A stretch of 32,486 nt of DNA, from the NCBI RefSeq assembly GCF_031119335.1, contig NZ_JAVHXT010000003.1, forward strand, positions 238,769 through 271,254, given 5' to 3'. Below the pieces are notes generated by a model, which worked only from the letters and a program-made list of their open reading frames with translations, was not told the origin of the DNA and ran no database searches. Below, piece by piece: positions 1 to 8,627 of this stretch; position 1 is the first letter of the stretch, and every line of letters begins with the position of its first letter. The DNA comes from Pedobacter sp. (GTDB lineage: Bacteria > Bacteroidota > Bacteroidia > Sphingobacteriales > Sphingobacteriaceae). The position numbers and the translations under genes are program-made.

Positions 1-244
1 TATCCCACAATCCTTCGCTTAAAAAAGTACGTGTACTACGACCGTTTTTTGCCAAGTTATTTACCTCTACGGTTTTATCGAAAAAGTAAGTGAAAGGCAT
101 ACCCCAGCCGGTTTCTGGGTACGCTGTAGTTAGCTTGTTAGCAGCAGTAGAGTCTCCAATAATGAACACCGTGGTTTTATCTTCCATTTGCGGCGTAAAA
201 AGTGTGATTAAAAAGAAAGATGTTAGCAACAACGAACGAAACAT
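1..244 (-). CDS. Rhamnogalacturonan acetylesterase-like SGNH/GDSL hydrolase, N-terminal part only
   Basis: This is the first 81 codons of a gene cut by the left window edge; it starts with ATG at 242-244 on the minus strand. The translation opens with a hydrophobic leader (MFRSLLLTSFFLITLF), so the protein is probably exported. It then shows VFIIGDSTAA (about residues 27-36), which is block I of SGNH hydrolases with the nucleophile serine in GDS. ETGWG (about 44-48) and AKNGRSTRTF (about 65-74, block II region with the glycine) follow. This combination is typical of carbohydrate esterase family 12 enzymes (RhgT/YesT type), which remove acetyl groups from rhamnogalacturonan. It lies 74 bp downstream of the lipoprotein gene in the SusCD cluster, on the same strand, with a terminator in between. 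The catalytic Asp-His pair would lie outside the window. Family assignment is fairly sure; exact substrate is inferred. Confidence 0.8.
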   Translation of the reverse strand, partial: MFRSLLLTSFFLITLFTPQMEDKTTVFIIGDSTAANKLTTAYPETGWGMPFTYFFDKTVEVNNLAKNGRSTRTFLSEGLWD

Positions 245-262
245 ATAGTTTAAAAAAGGTTT

Positions 263-288
263 AAAAAAAGATGGGGCTATTCGCCCCA
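263..288 (-). terminator. Rho-independent terminator behind the DUF4957-type lipoprotein gene
   Basis: On the minus strand a perfect 6-bp stem TGGGGC / GCCCCA closes a 5-base loop and is followed by TCTTTTTTT. It sits about 30 bp past the stop codon of the lipoprotein gene and about 20 bp ahead of the esterase start. It should end or attenuate transcription of the susCD unit before the esterase gene. Confidence 0.8.
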
Positions 289-294
289 CCGTAT

Positions 295-310
295 GTTAGT
301 TAGTTAGTTA
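295..310. repeat. Tetranucleotide repeat (GTTA)x4
   Basis: Four perfect tandem copies of GTTA lie between the lipoprotein stop codon (319-321) and the terminator stem. They are outside any coding frame. The tract is short and could vary in copy number by slippage; no function is visible. Confidence 0.6.
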
Positions 311-318
311 AATTTTAC

Positions 319-1887
319 TTATCTCCATCTTACATCACCTATTCCGTTGGCTTTTAAATCAACGTTTGATATAGTGAAGTTACCCGTTGCAGCATTTGCA
401 AAACCAGGATCTAATCTAGTATAGCCATTTGCTGCTGCGTCATTTCTTGCAGACGTAGTGGTACTCTCATAGAAATTGGCAGCGTTGAAATAATTGTTAT
501 TTAACATTTCACCAATATTTGTTGAGCTTTGGTTAGAATAGTAAGCCACACTACCGGCTATAATATTTTTGCTGAAAATGTTCGACAACGTAGACAATCT
601 ATTGTACAAATATCTTGTTCCTGTATAATTCATTACATTGTAAAACGTATTATTCTGAATAATAAGCTTGTTAGTAGTTTGGCTTGTAAAATCTGCCGTG
701 TAATTATCGATACGGAAAAGATCTCTTTGACTATCACTTGTAGTGAAATTATATAACGTATTGTTTTTCATTGTAAAGGTTTTAGCAAACCCAGTTCTCA
801 TATCAACAAAAGCAGCACCCGTAACATTAAAATCTCTTATAATGTTATTTTCAACTGTTATTGATTCTACTAAAGCTTTTACGTTTATATAAACTAATCC
901 TTTTTGATAATTATATATCTCACTATTTAATATAGAAACCGCCCCGTAAGTAGTAGCCAAAGCTTCATTATAAACAATTAATTGGTTAGTGTTACCACCA
1001 GCTTGGTTACCATCCAACTTCACATTATTTAGTGTTAAACCTGCGTTTGCTGCCATCTTAAATACTGCCCTATTTATAATTGGCTTGTTACCTGCATTCG
1101 TACCAACAATAGTGATATTTTTGTCGGCTGTAATATCGCTGATTAACGTATAAGTACCAGGATGCAAAGCAATTCTCACTGCACCCGAGGCTGCCAATGC
1201 TGTCGTAAATTCAGCATCTGTACGAACTTGTGTAAAAGCGCTTACATCTACCGAAGTAGTGAAATTGGCCGACCCTCTTTGTATTGTATTATTTAGAATT
1301 GCAACTGTGTATAGTGTTTCGGCAGTTAAACCCGAAACCGTAGCACTACCTGCAGCAATTTCGGCTGCAGTTAAGGTGTGCGAAACTGTACCTGGTGTAA
1401 AAACCAATCTGGTTACAGTTTCTCCAGCTGGCCAAGTAACCTTAACAGAATTTGCTGTGATATCTCCTGCATTAACCGCATTTAATATTTGTTCGGCATC
1501 GGTTCTAAAGCCAACACTAATCCATTTTGATTCTGCGGTACCTTCTACCCCAATAGATTTTATTCGGGCCGTATGTTGTTTGTTACCTTCTAAACCATTA
1601 ACGGTAAGCGGCAATTGTTCAAACCTTACATCTGTAATTGTCTTTACAGGCGTACCAGATAAATCTACATTATCAAAAATCTCTACACTATAAGTAGCAG
1701 CATTTGACACCTTGGCCCAAGTTAGCCTTACGTTTACTTTATTAACAATAGTTGCTGTTAAGCCTGTAGCTGAAAAAGCTCTATCAGTTTTTAACGTAGT
1801 GATTGGTTCTAAGTTATCATCTTTACAGCTTCCCAACACTGTTAAAGCGAGGAAAGAAACCAAATATATTTTCGAAATATTTTTCAT
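319..1887 (-). CDS. Surface lipoprotein with fibronectin III-like and DUF4957/DUF5123-type beta-helix domains
   Basis: A 522-residue protein. It has a lipoprotein signal peptide with lipobox LGSC (Cys21), followed by acidic residues (CKDDNLEP) that fit a Bacteroidota surface-export signal. Residues about 38-130 and 133-215 look like two fibronectin type III-like beta-sandwich domains (for example VNVRLTWAKVSNAATYSVEI). From about 225 a parallel beta-helix pattern of repeated NN/NT turns begins (KNITIVGTN, LTLNNVKLDG, ENNIIRDF, MKNNTLYNF, IQNNTFYNV). The C-terminus (LDPGFANAATGNFTI ... GIGDVRW) is the usual end of DUF5123 proteins. Such proteins accompany SusCD pairs in pectin loci and probably bind glycan; no lyase active site could be recognised, so an enzymatic role is not claimed. 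It starts 11 bp after the SusD gene and is followed by a terminator. Confidence 0.82.
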   Translation of the reverse strand: MKNISKIYLVSFLALTVLGSCKDDNLEPITTLKTDRAFSATGLTATIVNKVNVRLTWAKVSNAATYSVEIFDNVDLSGTPVKTITDVRFEQLPLTVNGLEGNKQHTARIKSIGVEGTAESKWISVGFRTDAEQILNAVNAGDITANSVKVTWPAGETVTRLVFTPGTVSHTLTAAEIAAGSATVSGLTAETLYTVAILNNTIQRGSANFTTSVDVSAFTQVRTDAEFTTALAASGAVRIALHPGTYTLISDITADKNITIVGTNAGNKPIINRAVFKMAANAGLTLNNVKLDGNQAGGNTNQLIVYNEALATTYGAVSILNSEIYNYQKGLVYINVKALVESITVENNIIRDFNVTGAAFVDMRTGFAKTFTMKNNTLYNFTTSDSQRDLFRIDNYTADFTSQTTNKLIIQNNTFYNVMNYTGTRYLYNRLSTLSNIFSKNIIAGSVAYYSNQSSTNIGEMLNNNYFNAANFYESTTTSARNDAAANGYTRLDPGFANAATGNFTISNVDLKANGIGDVRWR

Positions 1888-1898
1888 GACAAAATAAA

Positions 1899-3698
1899 TT
1901 ATAAGCCTAAGAAAGTGTTATTTAATGTTCCATTGGAAGCATCCAAAAACCTTTGCCAAATTGGCCAATAAGGTTGTTTGCTAGGCTGGCCTACATACAA
2001 AGCGTTCCAAAAGGTAGACACATCATTGGTTGAAACCATAGTCCAAGCCTTATTTCCCGTATATCCGCCCGCAGCGCCTATTGCATCGGTGTCACCAAAA
2101 TTCAATCCATATATATTTAAGGTTTCATTATCTGCTGCCAAGCTGTAATAAACCCTCAACGGTAAATTGGCATATATACCTTGTCTGTTTTCCAATTGTT
2201 CAAGCTTTACTTTGTTTTCGGCTAATTTGCTGTCCAATAAATTCCACCTGATCAAGTCTTGCTTTCTTAGCATTTCGCCAACAAACTCCAAAGCACGCTC
2301 TTTCACAATTGCATTGAAAAAAGCATCTTTGGAAGCAGTAGCAGTAGCCATGTAAGTGGCAACCATCGCCGTATTACCGGCATAAGCTCTTTCCCTAACT
2401 AATCTTAAATATTGAGAAGCTTGTGCAGGCCCATCTATTTCATTAATAGCTTCTGCTGCCATCAGCAAAATATCCGAATAGCGCATGTACATCCAATTTA
2501 TACCATCATCGTTGGTAGAAGTTACCCTGCGTTTCATCCACTCATAGCGATACTTACCAAAATACATTCTGCCTAACGTAGACGCTACCTGGAAAGCTGT
2601 GTTTGCTGTACCATCGCTATCCCATCCGTAAGGCGTAATACTTACAGCACGGCGAGTGTCTTGTCTTTCGAACTCATACCACATTGTGGGATTGGCTACC
2701 GTTGTGCCTCCTCTATTTTGTGCTGTATATTTGTCAATTTTAGCATGATTAACACCTAGATCGAAAATTACACGGCCTCTACCATCAGCAAATGGCAATT
2801 CCCAAATTGATTCTTGACCAGCCGTAAGCACTTCCTGATTTAAGTTTCTAAATACGGTTTCGAAACTTGGCAGCAACCTAACAGTACCACTAGCTATAAC
2901 ATCTAAGCATTCAGTTTTAGCAATCTCATACATTTTTTCACGAGTCAAATCGGGATCATTGCTTAAACGTACTGTTTTATCTTGACGTAATGCATAACCG
3001 CCTGCCATTAGTGCAATTCTTGCTCTCATTCCTTTGGCAAAAGCTTTGTTAATACGCTCTACAGAGCTCGTTCTTGTAGAGCCATTTGGCCAAGCCAAAT
3101 AATTAGAAGCTTCCGCTAAATCAGCTAAAAGTTGTTTGTAAATTACATCCCTATCAGCTCTTGGCTTATATAATGTTTCGCCAGTAATAGGTTCAAACCT
3201 CGCCGGCACATCACCCCAGGCTTTAATCAAATCTAAATAAATTACAGCACGCAATGTAAGTGCCTCACCCAGCAACTGAGCCATTACGGGGTTGTTGTCT
3301 ACATTACCATAGGTACGTAAACCGCTGATGGCTAAATTAGCACGTTCAATACCAGAATATAGCATAGCCCATGAATTATTTTCGGTATTCATTTGCTCGT
3401 TATTAACATTGGTGCCGTAGTTAGCCAATTTTGATTTTTCGTCAGCAGTGTTTTTGATACTGCTTTGCACTTCAACGTCAGTATTGGTCCCATAAAACAC
3501 AATATATCTACCTCTATGAGAATTTTGTTCGGCAAAGCTTTGCAAAATACCTGTGATGGCACCTTCGGCCAAATTTTGTGTAGAAAAAATAACCGATGCC
3601 TCTAATGATGATTTAGCGGGTGCCTCAAGCGTTTTTTTACAACTGCTTATTGATACACCCAGTACAATAAGAGGTAATATATAATTAATCTTTTTCAT
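1899..3698 (-). CDS. SusD/RagB-family glycan-binding outer-membrane lipoprotein
   Basis: A 599-residue protein with a lipoprotein signal peptide, lipobox SISSC (Cys20). It has the SusD/RagB layout: an N-terminal helical, TPR-like half with the family pattern RAVIYLDLIKAWGDVP (about residues 148-163), then a variable glycan-binding half. The helix MYMRYSDILLMAAEAINEI is the usual C-terminal SusD motif, followed by RERA and KERALEFVGEMLRKQDLIRW. The C-terminus has PYWPIW near the end. SusD proteins sit on the cell surface as a lid over the SusC channel and deliver oligosaccharides to it. The gene follows susC by 10 bp, so the two are surely co-transcribed. Neighbouring genes suggest pectic oligosaccharides as ligand; this is inference. 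Confidence 0.96.
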   Translation of the reverse strand: MKKINYILPLIVLGVSISSCKKTLEAPAKSSLEASVIFSTQNLAEGAITGILQSFAEQNSHRGRYIVFYGTNTDVEVQSSIKNTADEKSKLANYGTNVNNEQMNTENNSWAMLYSGIERANLAISGLRTYGNVDNNPVMAQLLGEALTLRAVIYLDLIKAWGDVPARFEPITGETLYKPRADRDVIYKQLLADLAEASNYLAWPNGSTRTSSVERINKAFAKGMRARIALMAGGYALRQDKTVRLSNDPDLTREKMYEIAKTECLDVIASGTVRLLPSFETVFRNLNQEVLTAGQESIWELPFADGRGRVIFDLGVNHAKIDKYTAQNRGGTTVANPTMWYEFERQDTRRAVSITPYGWDSDGTANTAFQVASTLGRMYFGKYRYEWMKRRVTSTNDDGINWMYMRYSDILLMAAEAINEIDGPAQASQYLRLVRERAYAGNTAMVATYMATATASKDAFFNAIVKERALEFVGEMLRKQDLIRWNLLDSKLAENKVKLEQLENRQGIYANLPLRVYYSLAADNETLNIYGLNFGDTDAIGAAGGYTGNKAWTMVSTNDVSTFWNALYVGQPSKQPYWPIWQRFLDASNGTLNNTFLGL

Positions 3699-3708
3699 AT
3701 ACGATGAA

Positions 3709-6700
3709 TTAGAAATTCACATTTAAACCGAAAATAATTGATCTACTACGTGGGTACGCAGAATAATCCACTCCTGGTGTTAACCCTGTTCTTCTTCTGG
3801 TTGATACCTCAGGATCAAAACCTGAATAGTTGGTTAACAAGAAAACATTATTGCCCGAAGCATAAACTCTCAATTTTTTCATTTTAAGCTTACTTGATAT
3901 AGCGCTTGGCAATGTGTAACCCAAGGTAATGGTCGATAGTCTTAGGAACGACCCATCCTCGATAGCCCAGTCAGACAAAGTAAAATTACGCATATATGGC
4001 GACCACATTGTAGTATTGGCATTCATTGCCTCTAACTCTGCTGGATTATTACTGATAGTCCCATCGGCACGTAGGTTGGTCCAACGGTTGCCAGTTGCCA
4101 TAATATCTATCATATTTCTGGAATTGAACTGACCTGTAGATGTATATTCGATTTTGTTAGCATTATATACATCGTTACCATAACTCCAGTTAAAAAATGC
4201 TGCAAAATCAAAATCGAATACCCTAGCGTTTATACTGAAACCACCAGTGTGTAACGGATTGGTATCTCCTATAAACGTTCTATCGGCCAAATTAACTACG
4301 CCGTCACCATTCAAATCTTCTAGTTTCATAGATCCTGGCCTAAGAGTTCCAATTACAGTGGTGGCATTTGCAACTCCAGGTTTAAGTGTCCAAGTATTGC
4401 CGCTAACTCCTGAGAAATCAGATACCTCATATCGCCCTGCATTTTTATAGCCGTATATACGACCAACAGCAGCCCCGGCTAAAACCATATAATCTGCATC
4501 GATGGCGGTTGAGGCCCATCCAGAGGGTTGGCTAATACTGTTTAGCGCACCAAGAGACACTACTTTGTTTCTATTGAAGGAAATATTGGCGTTTACTGCT
4601 AAGTCAAAATTTTTATTTTGAATTGCTCTGTAGTTCAAGTTAAATTCCAAGCCTTTATTTCGGGTTTCGCCAATATTTTGGAACTGGGTTAAATACCCCG
4701 TACCAGATACAGGAAACTCAAGCAATAAATCTTTAACATTATTTATGTAAGCATCAATAGATCCGTTTAATTTTGAACCTAGAAACCCAAAATCCAAGCC
4801 CAAATTTCTACTAACGGTAGTTTCCCATTTCAAGTTTGGATTGGCCATAGTTGTGGCTGGGCCCCAGAAACTAGCTGCTCCATTAATCCAGTTGTTGGTG
4901 GTACTTTGAAATGTCTGTACAATTTGGCCAACTGGAATATTGTTATTACCTGCAGTACCATAACTAAGCCTCAATTTCAAATCAGAAAGCCATAATTTTG
5001 TGTTTAACATAAAATCTTCTTGAATAATACGCCACGCACCAGAAACTGAAGGAAAGTATCCCCAACGGTTACCTTCAGAAAATTTAGAAGAACCATCAGC
5101 TCTAAGAGACGCACTTAACAAGTATTTGCCTTTGTAATCATAATTTGCCCTTGTGAAGAACGACAAAAGGATATCATCGGCAGCATAAAAGTTCTCAACA
5201 GAGTTGGCTACCCCTTCTGTAGTTAATACACGTACATCTTGGAAACCAAAAGTTCTAGGGAAGCCGTGTGTAACTGTTGATTGCGCAACGTTCTCATACT
5301 TAATATACTCTTGGCCAACCAATAAGCTTAAATTATGCTCATTGTTTATCAATTTCTTAAAGTCGTAGTTTAACGTATTTGTAGCTCTAAATAAATTACG
5401 GTTGTTATTCGTTTGTATCAAAGCTGGTTTATTCTGATTTTCACTACGTGGCGCATTTCTAACATAATACGTAGTGTTGCCGTAAAAACGATCTTGGTCT
5501 GTTCTCAAACCCTCGTAGCCAACGTCGCTTCTAAACCTTAATCCTTTAATGATATCATAATTTAAGGCTGCATTAAAATTATATTGTTTACGATGGATAT
5601 ATTGATCATTATCAGCAATTGCAATTAAAGGGTTATATAATGCAAAGTCAGGATCAACATCGTCATCATTAGTTAAACTAGGTACTTGCATTGGCGGATA
5701 AATTACCGCAAATCTTAACCTCGAGTCTGCTGATGAGAACTCACGAGTTTCGTTAGCTCCTCCACCTTTTGTTTTAATATCGGCATACCTTGCTCCAAAA
5801 TCCAATGAAAGGTTGTCGTAAAGTTTATGGTTTAGCTTAAAATTGATGTTCTGCCTTTCGTAGCCAGAAAGCTGCATAATAGCTTTATCCTTAACAAAGT
5901 TATGGCTTAAGCTATATTTGGTTTTATCGCTACCACCCATAATACTAATATTATGGTTAATGGTATTTCCGGTACGCCCAAATACAATATCTTGCCAATT
6001 GTTTACCGGTATATTTTGATATAAATCTATATCTTGGAAATTACCGAAATATCTAGTGTATGTATTTATAGAATTTGCCAGTAGGGCACGCTCATACTGC
6101 CAAGTTACATAATCATAAGGAGTTAAAACATCTAAGGTTTTAGCAATTTCCCTATAGCCTCCAAACAAATTGTATGAAATGCTAGTAGTTCCAGTTTTGG
6201 CACTTTTGGTGGTTACTACCACTACACCATTTGCTCCCCTTGATCCATAAATAGCCGTAGAAGATGCGTCTTTTAAAATATCAATACTCTCTATATCTTG
6301 TGGGGCAATATCGGCAATTGTATTTACCGGAAAACCATCTACAATGTACAAAGGATCATTACTTTGCGTAATTGAGCCACCGCCACGCACTCTAACATTC
6401 ATCGTTGCGTCTGGCGAACCTTCCGTTGATGTAATGTTTACACCAGCAACACGACCTTGGATAGCTTCTAAAGCAGAAGCAACAGGAGCGGCTGCAATAG
6501 TAGCCGCACTAACAGAAGAAACAGCTCCTGTTACGGCCTCTCTTTTTACAGTTCCGTAACCGATATTCACAATTTTCACCTCGTTAAGTGTAGTAGAACT
6601 TTCATCTAAAGCAGCATTCACTTGGCTTTTTGTTCCAACAGGTACTTCAAGATTTGTAAAGCCTATCGAATTAAAAACTAACGTTGTATTACCAGTAGAT

Positions 6701-6894
6701 GGAATGCTAATTTTGTAAATACCGTTGGCATCGGTTGATACCGCATTTTTTGTTCCTTTAATTGTTACGGCAACACCAGGAATTGGAGATCCGGTAGCCT
6801 TTTCGGTTACCTTTCCTGTTACTGACCTAGTTTGTGCTTGCACTATTTGAATTCCAATAGCCAATACACAAAAAAACAGCAAGATTTTTTTCAT
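3709..6894 (-). CDS. SusC/RagA-family TonB-dependent outer-membrane transporter
   Basis: A 1061-residue protein with a cleavable signal peptide (about 1-20, ending VQAQ). A carboxypeptidase-regulatory-like domain follows at about 22-100 (VTGKVTEKATGSPIPGVAVT, the SusC-specific N-terminal extension). Next comes a TonB-box region (about 105-125, GYGTVKREAVTGAV) and a plug domain with the hallmark sequences IQGRVAGVNI, VRVRGGGSI, PLYIVDGFPV and DILKDASSTAIYGSRGANGV. The rest is a 22-strand-type beta-barrel ending in SIIFGLNVNF, with the C-terminal aromatic residue needed for barrel assembly. It imports oligosaccharides across the outer membrane using TonB energy, together with the SusD protein encoded 10 bp downstream. 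Its start is 232 bp from the divergent lacI-type gene, so both are probably controlled from that shared region. Confidence 0.97.
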   Translation of the reverse strand: MKKILLFFCVLAIGIQIVQAQTRSVTGKVTEKATGSPIPGVAVTIKGTKNAVSTDANGIYKISIPSTGNTTLVFNSIGFTNLEVPVGTKSQVNAALDESSTTLNEVKIVNIGYGTVKREAVTGAVSSVSAATIAAAPVASALEAIQGRVAGVNITSTEGSPDATMNVRVRGGGSITQSNDPLYIVDGFPVNTIADIAPQDIESIDILKDASSTAIYGSRGANGVVVVTTKSAKTGTTSISYNLFGGYREIAKTLDVLTPYDYVTWQYERALLANSINTYTRYFGNFQDIDLYQNIPVNNWQDIVFGRTGNTINHNISIMGGSDKTKYSLSHNFVKDKAIMQLSGYERQNINFKLNHKLYDNLSLDFGARYADIKTKGGGANETREFSSADSRLRFAVIYPPMQVPSLTNDDDVDPDFALYNPLIAIADNDQYIHRKQYNFNAALNYDIIKGLRFRSDVGYEGLRTDQDRFYGNTTYYVRNAPRSENQNKPALIQTNNNRNLFRATNTLNYDFKKLINNEHNLSLLVGQEYIKYENVAQSTVTHGFPRTFGFQDVRVLTTEGVANSVENFYAADDILLSFFTRANYDYKGKYLLSASLRADGSSKFSEGNRWGYFPSVSGAWRIIQEDFMLNTKLWLSDLKLRLSYGTAGNNNIPVGQIVQTFQSTTNNWINGAASFWGPATTMANPNLKWETTVSRNLGLDFGFLGSKLNGSIDAYINNVKDLLLEFPVSGTGYLTQFQNIGETRNKGLEFNLNYRAIQNKNFDLAVNANISFNRNKVVSLGALNSISQPSGWASTAIDADYMVLAGAAVGRIYGYKNAGRYEVSDFSGVSGNTWTLKPGVANATTVIGTLRPGSMKLEDLNGDGVVNLADRTFIGDTNPLHTGGFSINARVFDFDFAAFFNWSYGNDVYNANKIEYTSTGQFNSRNMIDIMATGNRWTNLRADGTISNNPAELEAMNANTTMWSPYMRNFTLSDWAIEDGSFLRLSTITLGYTLPSAISSKLKMKKLRVYASGNNVFLLTNYSGFDPEVSTRRRTGLTPGVDYSAYPRSRSIIFGLNVNF

Positions 6895-7000
6895 ACAATA
6901 TGGTTAAAATTTGGTTATATGCAGACGGCCTTGGAACCATCCATTAACAATTCTACAATGTTTTTTTAAGATATGGCGTTGTTGGATAGGTATAAATTTA

Positions 7001-7026
7001 TGCAATCGTTCCCGACAACGTTGCCA
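7001..7026. promoter_or_regulatory. Candidate LacI-family operator between susC and the regulator gene
   Basis: The stretch reads TGCAATCGTT-CCCGAC-AACGTTGCCA. It contains the inverted repeat CGTT-N6-AACG (7007-7010 and 7017-7020), flanked by outer GCAA (7002-7005) and TTGC (7021-7024), which also pair. CG-rich half-sites with a short spacer are typical of LacI operators. It lies between the divergent susC and LacI-family genes, upstream of the candidate regulator promoter. The assignment rests on symmetry and position only. Confidence 0.45.
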
Positions 7027-7047
7027 ATTTCAATCAAAAATTATATC

Positions 7048-7079
7048 TTTAATACAATGGAGAAATTGTAGTATTTTTG
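7048..7079 (+). promoter_or_regulatory. Candidate promoter of the LacI-family gene
   Basis: TATTTTTG at 7072-7079 matches the Bacteroidota -7 consensus TAnnTTTG exactly. TTTA at 7048-7051, 20 bp upstream, is a three-of-four match to the -33 TTTG box. Transcription would begin about 40 bases before the ATG at 7127. Confidence 0.45.
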
Positions 7080-7126
7080 GAAGACTTTGATACTACCGTA
7101 ACCTACGTAATTTTACACACTAACAC

Positions 7127-8137
7127 ATGTTTGAGCCAGTTACCATAAAAGATATTGCCAAAGCACTTGGCCTCTCTACTTCTACCGTTTCGAGAGCGCT
7201 AAGAGATACTTACGAAATTAGTCCAGCAACAAAGAAATTGGTAACTGATTATGCGAAGGAAATAGGCTACAAACCCAATCCGATAGCATTAAGTTTAAAG
7301 GAGCGCAGAAGCAAATCTATTGGGGTTGTAGTTAGTGAGGTAGCCAACAGCTATTTCTCACAAGCAGTTGATGGTATAGAATCCATTGCCTACGATAAAG
7401 GCTACCACGTTATCATTTCTCAAACGCACGAATCTTACGAACGCGAAGTTATTAACGTTAACCACTTGGCATCTAGGTCTGTTGATGGGCTACTTATCTC
7501 CTTATCCTCTAAAACAGAAGACATTTCACATTTAAAATCGCTTCACGAAAAAGGTTTGCCGATTGTATTTTTTGATCGCGTTGCGGATGAAATCATTACG
7601 CACAAAGTGATTGCCGATAACGAAAAAGGTGCCTACGATGCCACCACTTACCTGATAAAACAAGGATATAAAAAAATAGCACACCTTACCAGTTCTAGTT
7701 ACCTTTCTATCAGTATTGAACGTTTATCAGGCTATAAAAAAGCTTTGGCTAATAACGGAATTACTTTTGATGAGACTTACGTAAAATATTGCCCACATGG
7801 TGGAATGCTTTACGAAGAAACCGAAACTGCTATTAAAGAATTATTGGCTCTAAAAGAGAAACCAGATGCTATTTTCGTAGCTGGCGACAGGTTGAGCACG
7901 GGGTGTTTGAGTGTATTTAAAAACCTAAATGTTGCCGTACCAACAGATATGGCTATCGCAGGTTTCAGTAATTCTGATGTACTCGACTTGTTCAATCCAT
8001 CATTAACATCGGTAAGACAGCCTGCTTACGAAATTGGCAGATTGGCTACCGAAATGCTTCTGCAATTGATAGAAGCGAAATATCCGGTAGAAGATTTTGA
8101 GAAGAAAGTACTGGATACCAGTTTATCTATAAGGTAA
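7127..8137 (+). CDS. LacI-family transcriptional regulator
   Basis: A 336-residue protein with the full LacI/GalR layout. The N-terminal helix-turn-helix is TIKDIAKALGLSTSTVSRAL (about residues 6-25). The hinge/DNA-minor-groove region follows (YKPNPIALSLKERRSKSIGV, about 48-67), then a periplasmic-binding-protein-like sensor domain (SIGVVVSEVANSYFSQAV, FFDR, FVAGDRLSTGCL, SVRQPAYEIGRLATEMLL). It is divergent from the susC gene across 232 bp holding a candidate operator, so it probably controls this polysaccharide locus in response to a sugar; repressor or activator cannot be told. Its stop codon directly abuts the stop of the convergent NTF2-like gene (no base between them), and no terminator is visible there. 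Confidence 0.95.
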   Translation: MFEPVTIKDIAKALGLSTSTVSRALRDTYEISPATKKLVTDYAKEIGYKPNPIALSLKERRSKSIGVVVSEVANSYFSQAVDGIESIAYDKGYHVIISQTHESYEREVINVNHLASRSVDGLLISLSSKTEDISHLKSLHEKGLPIVFFDRVADEIITHKVIADNEKGAYDATTYLIKQGYKKIAHLTSSSYLSISIERLSGYKKALANNGITFDETYVKYCPHGGMLYEETETAIKELLALKEKPDAIFVAGDRLSTGCLSVFKNLNVAVPTDMAIAGFSNSDVLDLFNPSLTSVRQPAYEIGRLATEMLLQLIEAKYPVEDFEKKVLDTSLSIR

Positions 8138-8566
8138 TTACTGAGGTAATTTATACGCTTGCCTAGCTAACATTTTCCAGTCTTTGCCCTGTTTTTGCCA
8201 AACTAACATAATGCCAATGTGCACCTCTCCCGGTTTGCCGCCATCATTGGTTTTGGCATGCAATTCGTGGCGTACAATAGCCGTTTTCCCTGTAATTTTA
8301 ACCGTTTGATTTTTCAGATCGATACTTACAAAATCTGATTTACCACTAGCAATGGTTTCTACAAAGGTGGCTTTGTCTTCCAACTTACCGCCAGAGTGCC
8401 CGTAGCTTAAATCATTTGCAGCTATTTCTTCCAAAGCTTGTCTATCTCCACTAATCATTGCATTTTTCAATTTATCTACGGCAGCTAACAAACTCAGTTC
8501 TTGTTTGTCTTGGGCATATAAATAAGATGATGACATGAGCATCAGAATTAGTAAAAGCTTTTTCAT
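8138..8566 (-). CDS. Secreted NTF2-like (DUF4440/SnoaL-type) protein
   Basis: A 142-residue protein when started at the ATG at 8564-8566 (MKKLLLILMLMSSSYLYAQ), which gives a clean signal peptide cleaved near YA-QD. The frame stays open 30 bp further upstream to 8596, but those bases form the terminator of mscL, so the internal start is preferred. The mature part fits the NTF2-like cone fold: a helix with LLAAVDKLKNAMISGDRQALEEI, then DLSYGHSGGKLEDKATFVE and strands ending in LVWQKQGKDWKMLARQAYKL. Members of this superfamily include small enzymes and ligand-binding proteins. No catalytic residues could be assigned, so the function is unknown, probably periplasmic. It is convergent with the LacI-family gene. 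Confidence 0.8.
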   Translation of the reverse strand: MKKLLLILMLMSSSYLYAQDKQELSLLAAVDKLKNAMISGDRQALEEIAANDLSYGHSGGKLEDKATFVETIASGKSDFVSIDLKNQTVKITGKTAIVRHELHAKTNDGGKPGEVHIGIMLVWQKQGKDWKMLARQAYKLPQ

Positions 8567-8582
8567 ATTAATGGACATATAT

Positions 8583-8613
8583 AAAAAGATGATCAACTAT
8601 TTAGCTGACCATC
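8583..8613 (-). terminator. Rho-independent terminator of mscL
   Basis: On the minus strand GATGGTCAGC and GTTGATCATC form a 10-bp stem (two G-T wobbles) with the loop TAAATA, directly followed by TTTTT. It lies 14 bp after the mscL stop codon and ahead of the NTF2-like gene. It overlaps the upstream extension of that gene's frame, which argues for the start at 8566. Confidence 0.75.
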
Positions 8614-8627
8614 TCCTTATTTAAATA

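Noticed and set aside
1259..1693. Open frame of 144 codons on the plus strand
   Set aside because: It lies entirely opposite the fibronectin-like part of the lipoprotein gene, with no family pattern.
6948..6955. TAGAATTG on the minus strand as -7 box of susC
   Set aside because: It is one base off the consensus and has no TTG element at the right distance upstream.
8567..8596. Upstream start of the NTF2-like protein
   Set aside because: These bases are part of the mscL terminator stem, and the ATG at 8566 gives a clean signal peptide.
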